Below, piece by piece: positions 14,701-20,043 of a stretch of DNA of 20,043 nt (positions are counted from its first letter, which is position 1; every line of letters begins with the position of its first letter). The DNA comes from Candidatus Krumholzibacteriota bacterium (GTDB lineage: Bacteria; Krumholzibacteriota; Krumholzibacteriia; Krumholzibacteriales; Krumholzibacteriaceae). The notes beneath the pieces were generated by a model. That model was not told where the DNA came from. It was given only the letters and a program-made list of their open reading frames with translations, and did no database searches. The translations under genes were made by a program, and so were the position numbers. The DNA lies in assembly GCA_030630165.1 (NCBI GenBank), contig DAOVNN010000008.1, positions 1 to 20,043 on the forward strand, given 5' to 3'.

Positions 14701-17700
14701 TCCTCCACCCAGATCCTCAAATGGGAGATCTTGTCAAGTCTCGGCGGGACGCTCCCCTGCACATCGGCATTGCTCAGATCCAGTCTGTACATCCTCCAGC
14801 TCTTCTTCCGGTTGATCCATCCCTTCTCCGGATCTTCCCAGTAGGTCGAAACCCCTTCAAAGTCCCTCTGGACGTCGATGATCGCAGTATCAGCGAGGTT
14901 GAGCTCGAGAGAATAATACTCGTTGATCGAGTCGAGGCGGCTGTTCCTGTTCAGATCCTCGCTGTCGGACCTCGAGTTGCCTTTCCTCGAGTTGATCCAC
15001 TTGTAGACACCTCTTTTGGAGTCCCACTTGTCGACGCCGAAGTCACCGTTGAATAACTTGCCGGGGTCATCGCCGCGAAAGCCGTTGTCGTCCGCGATCG
15101 TCCAGTTGATCAGGTTCTCGACATCGAACCTGTTCGAGTCGGGCTCATGGAAATCCTCATCGATCTTTCCGAAATCGATATGCAGGGTTCCGCACCTGCT
15201 CAACGAATCGACGGTATAGTCGTTGACCCATATCTCGATGTACTGCGATGTCGAGAGATCGATGCCGCCGGCAAAGCCGGTCATGATCCCCGCCCACTGG
15301 TCCGGCAAGAGATCGTCTTCCGGATCATTATCAAGCGCCTTGATGAACATCGACGTCATCCTCGAGTTCTCCCGGTCGTCGAGCTTGGGGTTAAGATCCT
15401 TTTTGCTCGTCGTCAGGAATTTCTGCTGGTCGGTGTTGGCCGGGTTGTACCAGTAGAACTCCATCGTATCCGGCCAGGAAGGAAGCGTGCTTCCCGGAGT
15501 GTCCGGATCGAACGGGGGGCTCGCCTCGAACCACTGGGCGCGAACGAGGTTGATCTGGTCGCTGTCCTCGATCCCCTCCATGTCGTCGACGAATGCCTCT
15601 CCCTTCGTGTTGGGATTGGGAATGCTCAGCGCGACCTCACCAGTGAGGTTCAGGTTACTTGACGCATCTGTATTGACGAGCGGCAGTATGTTCGCCATCG
15701 ACGTCATCCAGCCGGGCCGGAACTGGAACGATCCGTTGATGTCCGCGGCCATGTTTCTCGTCGGCTCATCACCCAGCCTCGGCCTGTACTTCGGCGCGCC
15801 GACAGAGTTGTACAGGAAGGTGGCGTTGATCCTCGCGTTTTCCGACAGGTAGAGATTTCCGCCGATACCGAGCAGCGAACTCTTTCCACCACCGAACAGC
15901 GGCTTGTGCTGGTAATCTATCGATACCCTCGCATCGGGCGGCAGGTTGCCGTAGTCACCCTTGAGGGTTACCACTCCGCCGGTGTAATCGATGTCGTAAT
16001 CCGTTCCTCTAGAGAGCTTCACGCCGTCTACCATCACGACTTCCGTGCCGTCGAGGATATCGAACGCGCCGAGGTTGAACACCCTGCTGCCGCTCGATGC
16101 CTCGATGACGATCTCGTAATAGTTCTGGGGGCTGTTCTTGTCGAGGATCTCGTCGTATATCTTGTCGTTTCGCTGAAGGTGAACGCTGAGAGAATCGACC
16201 AGGGTCTTGACCGAATCGCTGTACTCGTAACCAGGGGGGCCGCCCTCGCTGAACCAGGCTCTCAACTCCTGGTTGGTCACCTTGAAAGGCTGCGGCGAAG
16301 GAAACATGATGTAGCCGTTGTAGAAGTCGATAACACCCTGCCTGACATCGATGTATCCGTCCTCACCCCAGTCTCCAGTGGTCAGGTAGCGGTCGAGGCC
16401 GAATATCCTCAGGTATCTCTCCCTCGAGTACTGATCGATCTCGGCGGTACCGATGATCGTACCTACCGCCCTGATCTTGACGTCGAGGGTCGCGTCGTCG
16501 ATGCCGGCGAGACCGAGCGAGTACACGTTCCTGAACATCATGTTCCACGTCGAGGTATATTTCCGCCCTTCCTCTGAAGGAGGAGCAAAATCCTCTTCGG
16601 GCGGACATATCAGTTCGGCCGTCACCGTCAGCGACGGATCGGGATCGGTCGGCGGATCGATCGGCGTCGTCGGGAAGTTGCCGTAATCGCCCACCGGTAC
16701 TATCTGTGATCCGGTATCCATCCTGTACCTTACGGCCAGCGCCTTCTCGGAGCCGAGAGGCTGCCTGAGCCTGATGCCGATATATTTAGGCGTAGCGCCG
16801 CCGGACCCGTAGTCCTGGATCAGGTCGTAGTCGATGCCCTCGTAGAGCAGGTAGAACCACTGGATAAACTTGTCCCCGTCGCTCAGGTCGCCGTCATTGT
16901 TCGGATCGGTCCATGACTCGACGTAATACTTCGGGCGCGTATTGCTGCTCCACTCGATATCGGTACGCAGTGTGACGAATACCTCGAGACTGTCACCTCC
17001 GGCGCCGCCGATAACCGGGTAATGCCTGTTCGATGGATGAGTAATAAATCCGTTCATGGGTAACTGGAAATCGGCGCCCGGGGTCTCGAGATAGAAGAAC
17101 TGCCTCTTGATATAGGCGTAGTCACTGACCGTGATCTCATTGCTCCGCCCTCCCGAAGACGAGAAGGTCCCCGAGGAGGTCTCGCCCTCCTCCTTGCTCG
17201 CTATGACCGTCAGGTCGAGGGGGCCGATCTGCGCGACGGCCTTGACCCCGAAGAGGCCCTTCGCCTTGCCCGAGAAGCTTATCAGCTGAGCACCCGCAAG
17301 GGTGAGGTCGGTATCTCCCATCTCGATCAGCTTGATGATCTCGTCATCGAATCCTGTGTAGTTGAGCCTGATCTTGTTCGTCGAGGGCGCGCCCCCTCCC
17401 ATGCTCGAGTGGTTGATCGCCACATTGATCTTCTCACCTATCGTTCCGTTGAGGTTGACGGTGAGCTGCTGCTCCATCTCGAGGTCGGGGAATTTCTGCT
17501 GCTGCGGCATTCCCTCAGTACGAGGACAGTTGGCGCACCAGCGCGAGGTTCCGCCGATCGTGATCTTCTCCCTTCCCGATACAGTCAGCCTCGTCTCTTC
17601 GCCCCGTCCGAAGATCGCCTCGAGCTGTTTTGGAAGCGAGATCGGGATGTTGATGTCGATCAGCCCGCCCCTGCCCGTCTGGGCCGACTTTCTCGTCGTC

Positions 17701-18227
17701 AGGGCGTACTTGACGTCATCTACCCAGACCTCCTGGAACCCGTCCCGCCACAGCGTGGTAGAAACGGCGTCGAGCGACTCAATCGATACCTCCATCCCCT
17801 CGATGTCCATCTGCCTCATAGTCTGGGTGAAGTAGACACCGGTGCGTTCCTCGGACCTGATGAACCTCTCGTGGCCGGGCACCTGGAATCTGTAGCGCCG
17901 GCCGGAGACCGGATCAAATTCGGTGTATGTCTTCCTGAACTCCTTGCGGGACGCGAGAAACGAAGGATAAAGGAAAACGGCACCTTCCGGATTCCCGAGG
18001 AGTATATAGTCTGGAGACAGCACCCCCGTCTCGGCCCACTGGTAGCGGACATCAAGCTTGCGGGACATTTCGAGGAGGTCTATCTCAAGCAGGTAGACCG
18101 GGTCACGGGCCTGGGTCGCGGCGGGCGAAGACAGGACAGCCAGAACAAGAATCGGCAGCACGGCGCAGAGAGCGCTCCTCCGCAGCTTTTCTATCCGGTT
18201 CTCTGCTCTTTTCGTTCCGGGCGTCAT
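11706..18227 (-). CDS. sprA: SprA-type outer-membrane protein (type IX secretion translocon family)
   Basis: In Bacteroidetes SprA is the giant outer-membrane barrel through which type IX secretion substrates leave the cell. The 2173-residue product (family members are often near 2400) has a signal peptide (hydrophobic 18-32, likely cleaved near TQA-RD, 38-42). Family-typical segments include GAQLISFSGKAKGLFGVKA (about 305-325), EAFVDDMEG (near 877) and EDLNRNSRLDSINEYY (near 1092). The C-terminus is beta-rich and ends in Phe, as outer-membrane barrels do. Oddities are CANC (about 230-233), a dockerin-like acidic loop DPNNDGDLSDGD (near 441), a charged Pro/Gln/Lys-rich linker (about 1776-1876) and CNEGEC (near 1930). 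ATG 18227 has GGAGGG six nucleotides upstream; GTG 18230 is too close to it. No other secretion-system gene lies in the window. Confidence 0.9.
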   Translation of the reverse strand: MTPGTKRAENRIEKLRRSALCAVLPILVLAVLSSPAATQARDPVYLLEIDLLEMSRKLDVRYQWAETGVLSPDYILLGNPEGAVFLYPSFLASRKEFRKTYTEFDPVSGRRYRFQVPGHERFIRSEERTGVYFTQTMRQMDIEGMEVSIESLDAVSTTLWRDGFQEVWVDDVKYALTTRKSAQTGRGGLIDINIPISLPKQLEAIFGRGEETRLTVSGREKITIGGTSRWCANCPRTEGMPQQQKFPDLEMEQQLTVNLNGTIGEKINVAINHSSMGGGAPSTNKIRLNYTGFDDEIIKLIEMGDTDLTLAGAQLISFSGKAKGLFGVKAVAQIGPLDLTVIASKEEGETSSGTFSSSGGRSNEITVSDYAYIKRQFFYLETPGADFQLPMNGFITHPSNRHYPVIGGAGGDSLEVFVTLRTDIEWSSNTRPKYYVESWTDPNNDGDLSDGDKFIQWFYLLYEGIDYDLIQDYGSGGATPKYIGIRLRQPLGSEKALAVRYRMDTGSQIVPVGDYGNFPTTPIDPPTDPDPSLTVTAELICPPEEDFAPPSEEGRKYTSTWNMMFRNVYSLGLAGIDDATLDVKIRAVGTIIGTAEIDQYSRERYLRIFGLDRYLTTGDWGEDGYIDVRQGVIDFYNGYIMFPSPQPFKVTNQELRAWFSEGGPPGYEYSDSVKTLVDSLSVHLQRNDKIYDEILDKNSPQNYYEIVIEASSGSRVFNLGAFDILDGTEVVMVDGVKLSRGTDYDIDYTGGVVTLKGDYGNLPPDARVSIDYQHKPLFGGGKSSLLGIGGNLYLSENARINATFLYNSVGAPKYRPRLGDEPTRNMAADINGSFQFRPGWMTSMANILPLVNTDASSNLNLTGEVALSIPNPNTKGEAFVDDMEGIEDSDQINLVRAQWFEASPPFDPDTPGSTLPSWPDTMEFYWYNPANTDQQKFLTTSKKDLNPKLDDRENSRMTSMFIKALDNDPEDDLLPDQWAGIMTGFAGGIDLSTSQYIEIWVNDYTVDSLSRCGTLHIDFGKIDEDFHEPDSNRFDVENLINWTIADDNGFRGDDPGKLFNGDFGVDKWDSKRGVYKWINSRKGNSRSDSEDLNRNSRLDSINEYYSLELNLADTAIIDVQRDFEGVSTYWEDPEKGWINRKKSWRMYRLDLSNADVQGSVPPRLDKISHLRIWVEDIDEVQAVTETERPPEHMVEITGIKFVGSRWEYNHIRDLADDEKPVDPPGLGTISEMKVNLGTINNKDNPSIYQTPYPPDQEEGIENREQSLLFAFDNFETGYSFKSMKRFFGTGVDFKQYKEIQFFVRPDANLVSGVDAGMEFFLQIAYDSLNYYEVAVSLNETQANKWQWVNILLSDLTNMKIDSSPGQIVEKEITDTADPTRRYMARLKGDPSLFKIRYLFAGVRNDTGVRIPRGTLWFNDVALGWVRKDIDHAERLSVSASFANVMSVNASYQRTGPEFRSLKQKSGSGTTSETIALQGKTEVNHFIPTLGFTIPFTARYNKTQSKPKYLTQSDVEIVDESIKNEQMTIRNNSTYSVSLNRRGSRNPIMKHVFDNLKAGASYSKNQLASPTAMDTSWSYSWNTNYQIQFSKDRKLNLFKGIGIRYWLTNFTMNAAGSKSLKKTYSYSGDRYIKGPTGFSHGWNNDMSMSYDPLESVKINFRRSEKRNMMNYREFYGMPIGRLYDYRQNFELQYQPRGRVWLLSQFNPRFEYTSRYGEDLNPSVRKTGDPEDTRNVSNERQINIVFDVDVGGYAIDFGKWIRVLGENEQATNAPGTVGGSLARQKEEFQKILEDRLKPTQGGTEGGLKLEKDKVTPPQPPAGKDVAGQDVAGQEEKKGAFSDLMVRKPRAGIDGLDQPKPEEEKAAEADTVKKARGDSWRLVKMTLRFIGKIEPVKSSIRIDNRSSYQRLYERASLMYRFGFDRGSGVIGSSCNEGECSPENEPLRASKRVAYDLRSGIDLTTNISTDVRFNFSMRAEESDGRLTESEDMTWPDVAVNWKGLENWGPLKGFIRSSNFTINYIRKTSKSFNVDRQDYALSPNWSLTWKNTLSTNLSFSYSKQTKIEKKQEIWDQTWSTNLELRYDIKGSKGISIPGLGSRLSFESNLTTILNLGYSSTESYNLPASTVLTVAPRFTYTFSRNISGSLTANYKRIAGGRFGYINHEVGLHATAEFKF
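12734..12773 (-). repeat. 15-nt in-frame tandem repeat in the sprA linker
   Basis: The plus strand has CCTGTCCGGCGACGT (12734-12748), a second copy with one change (12749-12763) and a partial third (12764-12773). On the coding strand this gives DVAGQ-DVAGQ inside the charged, proline- and lysine-rich linker of SprA. The unit keeps the frame, so the linker length could vary between strains. Confidence 0.8.
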
Positions 18228-18264
18228 CACTTACCCTCCGGGCAAGCGTTCAGAATAGGCTGTC

Positions 18265-18309
18265 ATCCGCACGCGGATATGTGATAAATTACCGGGCGAT
18301 GAAATCGCC
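18265..18309. promoter_or_regulatory. Two palindromes flanking an AT-rich segment upstream of sprA
   Basis: ATCCGC-AC-GCGGAT (18265-18278) and GGCGAT-GAA-ATCGCC (18295-18309) are perfect 6-bp inverted repeats. The 16 nt between them include GTGATAAATTA, the most AT-rich stretch near the sprA start. They lie 38-82 nt upstream of the sprA ATG, where operators would be expected. No regulator family is recognised, and no good sprA promoter pair was found. Confidence 0.35.
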
Positions 18310-18349
18310 ATCGGTCCGGCTGACTTCCGGCTCGAATGGGGCTCGGCGA

Positions 18350-18452
18350 TGTCCCAGTAAAGGGACAGAATACACCTGTCCTGTCCACTATCGGGTACAG
18401 GTATAGAAATCCCCTTGAGGCCTCTTTCATCAAGTGGCCAGGGGAGCGGACA
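18350..18452. repeat. Cluster of TGTCC/GGACA inverted motifs, possible decayed REP-like or IS-end element
   Basis: TGTCCC (18350-18355) and GGGACA (18362-18367) form a perfect 6-bp inverted repeat with a 6-nt loop. GGACAG (18363-18368) can also pair with CTGTCC at 18376-18381, which is repeated directly at 18381-18386. GGACAGG recurs near 18446-18452. The GGGACAGAATACACCTGTCC style resembles repeats I remember near REP-associated tyrosine transposases in environmental genomes. That link is from memory and untested; a regulator-binding array is the alternative. Confidence 0.4.
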
Positions 18453-18501
18453 GGCCGGATATCCGTTATTTCATCACTCCCGGCCGACGCCGCCGGAACA
18501 A

Positions 18502-18528
18502 TTGATGCACCTGACCGAAAGGTACGAT
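18502..18528 (+). promoter_or_regulatory. Weak promoter candidate for lptF
   Basis: TTGATG (18502-18507) and TACGAT (18523-18528) each match four of six consensus positions, but the spacer is only 15 nt. Transcription would start near 18535 and leave about 37 nt before the lptF ATG. Confidence 0.25.
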
Positions 18529-18571
18529 CCGGAACGCGCCGGAAGATTTAACTACTTACTAAGCTGTTGCC

Positions 18572-19972
18572 ATGTTTATACTTGATCGATACATACTGAA
18601 GAACCACTTACCTCCGTATCTCTTCAGTCTTACCATAATCACCTTCGTATTTGTCATGGATTTCATCATCCGTTATCTCGATATGTTTATCGACAAAGGT
18701 GTCGGTTTCTTCGTCGTTCTCGAGTTCTTTGTCCTCAGTCTCGGTCATATGTTCGCATTAATCATTCCAATGTCCGTAATGCCCGCTACCCTCATGGCTT
18801 TCGGCCAGTTCGCCTCCGAAAACGAGGTAACGGCGATGAAGGCGACGGGGGTCTCCCTCTACCGGATGATCGCCCCGGTCATCGTCGCTTCCCTCTTTCT
18901 CGGCGCCGGCCTCGTCTACTACCAGAACAACATCCTCCCCGAAAGCAACCACCGCCTCAAGGGCCTGATGATCGATATCGGAAAGATGAAGCCGACACTG
19001 GAGATCAAGGAGAACATCTTCAGCACGGCCATCGAAGGCTACACTATCCTCGTCAGGGAGAAAGACGACAGGACGGGCAGGATCAAGGACGTCCAGATAT
19101 TCCGCACGAAGAAGGGAATGGTACCCACGACGATCGTCGCTGACAGCGGCAGGATGTCGTTCATCGAGTCGGAGAACGTCCTGAGATTCGAGCTCGAGGA
19201 CGGCGAGATCCACGAGATGCCCGACCCGGCAGACATCTCGACCTACAGGAAGACTCTTTTCAGCAACTTCACGATTAACATACGCGACACCGACCGCAGG
19301 CTTGAGCGCTCCCAGCATTCACACCGCGGCGACCGCGAGATGGGCGCCGGGATGATGCGCGAGAAGGTCGCCGGCCTCGAGGGTGAGATCGCCGGCTACA
19401 GCCGTGACATGCATATCAGCGCCGAGAAAGAGATGATCGGCACCCTCTCGAGGGTAATGGCCTTCGACGCGTTCAAGGTCACCGACAGGGAGGCGGCAAA
19501 ACATCCCGCGTCCCGCGTCGACAGACGCACCCGGCAGAGCGAGAAGAACCCCGCTGAACAGCAGATGTACGCCCTGGAAACGATCATGAGACGGATCATC
19601 GGCCTCGAGGACCAGATATCGAGATTCAACGTCGAGATACACAAGAAGTACTCGATCCCGTTCAGCTGCCTTATCTTCGTCCTGCTCGGCGCCCCTCTCG
19701 CGATCAGGTCGGGAAAGAAGGGGATGACGATGTCGATCGCCTTCTCGATCCTCTTCTTCCTCGTCTACTACGTGTTCCTCATCACAGGGGAGAAACTCGC
19801 CGACAGGAGGCTGATCGTGCCCTGGCTCGCCATGTGGCTCCCCAACATCGTCCTCTTTGCGGCCGCCATGCTGCTCCTCTGGAGCACTGTCCGCGAATCG
19901 CAGACGATCAACTGGGACCGTTTCAACTTCTTAAAACGTTGGCGGCAGAAGGGAACTGCGGGTATATTGTAA
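18572..19972 (+). CDS. lptF: LptF/LptG (YjgP/YjgQ) family LPS-export permease
   Basis: LptF and LptG are the inner-membrane permease pair that, with the ATPase LptB, extracts LPS and feeds it to the Lpt bridge. The 466-residue product has three N-terminal membrane segments (about 13-33, 48-72, 97-117), a large periplasmic part (118-355) and three C-terminal segments (361-378, 384-405, 418-438). VTAMKATGVSLYRM (86-99) is the cytoplasmic coupling region expected to contact LptB. EIHKKYSIPFSCLIFVLLGAPLAI (about 355-378) is a family signature. The periplasmic part carries a hydrophilic, helical extension (about 245-355) absent from the roughly 360-residue E. coli proteins, though longer forms occur in FCB bacteria. 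The ATG at 18572 gives the canonical MFILDRYILK, but no clear ribosome-binding site precedes it. A second permease gene starts 46 nt downstream. Confidence 0.93.
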   Translation: MFILDRYILKNHLPPYLFSLTIITFVFVMDFIIRYLDMFIDKGVGFFVVLEFFVLSLGHMFALIIPMSVMPATLMAFGQFASENEVTAMKATGVSLYRMIAPVIVASLFLGAGLVYYQNNILPESNHRLKGLMIDIGKMKPTLEIKENIFSTAIEGYTILVREKDDRTGRIKDVQIFRTKKGMVPTTIVADSGRMSFIESENVLRFELEDGEIHEMPDPADISTYRKTLFSNFTINIRDTDRRLERSQHSHRGDREMGAGMMREKVAGLEGEIAGYSRDMHISAEKEMIGTLSRVMAFDAFKVTDREAAKHPASRVDRRTRQSEKNPAEQQMYALETIMRRIIGLEDQISRFNVEIHKKYSIPFSCLIFVLLGAPLAIRSGKKGMTMSIAFSILFFLVYYVFLITGEKLADRRLIVPWLAMWLPNIVLFAAAMLLLWSTVRESQTINWDRFNFLKRWRQKGTAGIL

Positions 19973-20018
19973 CCCGGCAGCAGGGAACTTCGTGCTTTTC
20001 CAGGGGTACATACAAGCC

Positions 20019-20043
20019 GTGAGGATCCACGACCGCTACATAC
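20019..20043 (+). CDS. lptG: Start of a second LptF/LptG-family permease, cut by the window edge
   Basis: A GTG at 20019 opens a frame reading (M)RIHDRYI up to the right edge. This matches the short conserved start of LptF/LptG proteins; lptF here begins MFILDRYI. AGGGG lies 12 nt upstream, a loose ribosome-binding site. lptF and lptG usually occur as a pair, so the second permease is expected exactly here. Only eight codons are visible, so the call rests on position and the DRYI motif. Confidence 0.65.

Larger units (their letters stand above)
18228..18571. other. Divergent intergenic region between sprA and lptF
   Basis: This 344-nt region separates the minus-strand sprA from the plus-strand lptF. 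It should hold promoters for both. It contains the sprA ribosome-binding site, two palindromes near sprA, a cluster of TGTCC/GGACA motifs in the middle and a weak promoter-like pair before lptF. A 71-codon plus-strand frame at 18336-18551 runs through the motif cluster; it has no family resemblance and is not taken as a gene. Confidence 0.6.

Noticed and set aside
18336..18551. A 71-codon plus-strand frame in the sprA-lptF gap
   Set aside because: Its first part is just the translated TGTCC/GGACA motif cluster, it has no family resemblance, and no convincing ribosome-binding site was seen.
19834..20022. A 62-codon plus-strand frame overlapping the end of lptF
   Set aside because: It lies out of frame within the conserved last membrane segment of LptF and runs into the start of the next permease gene.
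1..20043. CRISPR array, tRNA/rRNA genes or an intact insertion sequence
   Set aside because: No regularly spaced direct repeats, no cloverleaf or rRNA-like sequence and no transposase reading frame were found on either strand.

Overview
The window looks like chromosome from a GC-rich Gram-negative bacterium of the FCB superphylum (Fibrobacteres-Chlorobi-Bacteroidetes and relatives) that is probably not a Bacteroidetes. A very large SprA-type outer-membrane protein and a glutaminyl-cyclase-like lipoprotein point to the FCB group. The expression signals do not look like Bacteroidetes: there are strong Shine-Dalgarno sites (AAGGAGGT before rpsO) and sigma70-type promoters (TTGACA-N17-TAGAAT before nusA). 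The phylum is inference; no rRNA or other phylogenetic marker was compared.

Positions 1-10760, minus strand, hold the classical transcription/translation/RNA-decay cluster. In transcription order it reads rimP, nusA, infB, ylxP (DUF503), rbfA, nrnA, truB, ribF, rpsO, pnp, then the first codons of one more gene cut by the left edge. Spacing is tight: ATGA overlap of rbfA and nrnA, gaps of 14, 16 and 28 nt around ylxP and infB, and 6 nt between truB and ribF. Larger gaps occur only before rimP, nusA, rpsO and pnp. The first three hold promoter-like sequence, so the cluster may be read from several start points. The genes cover ribosome maturation (RimP, RbfA, TruB), elongation/termination control (NusA), initiation (IF2), a ribosomal protein (S15), RNA decay from long RNA (PNPase) to nanoRNA (NrnA), and FAD synthesis (RibF).

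Positions 10796-18227, minus strand, hold sprA (2173 codons) and, overlapping its end by 26 nt, a lipoprotein of the M28 glutaminyl-cyclase type. SprA is the outer-membrane translocon of the type IX secretion system in Bacteroidetes. The overlap suggests translational coupling.

Positions 18228-18571 are a 344-nt divergent intergenic region with two short palindromes near sprA and a cluster of TGTCC/GGACA motifs in the middle. Positions 18572 to the right edge, plus strand, hold lptF and the first codons of a second, lptG-like permease, the inner-membrane pair of the LPS export machine.

Most of the window is conserved housekeeping sequence. The points most worth checking are a terminator-like hairpin in the rimP leader whose 3' arm could alternatively pair with the rimP ribosome-binding site, the sprA/glutaminyl-cyclase pair outside a Bacteroidetes-like expression context, the forced TTG start of infB, and the repeat cluster between sprA and lptF. 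No clearly new multi-gene system is visible. No tRNA, rRNA, CRISPR array or intact mobile element was found.
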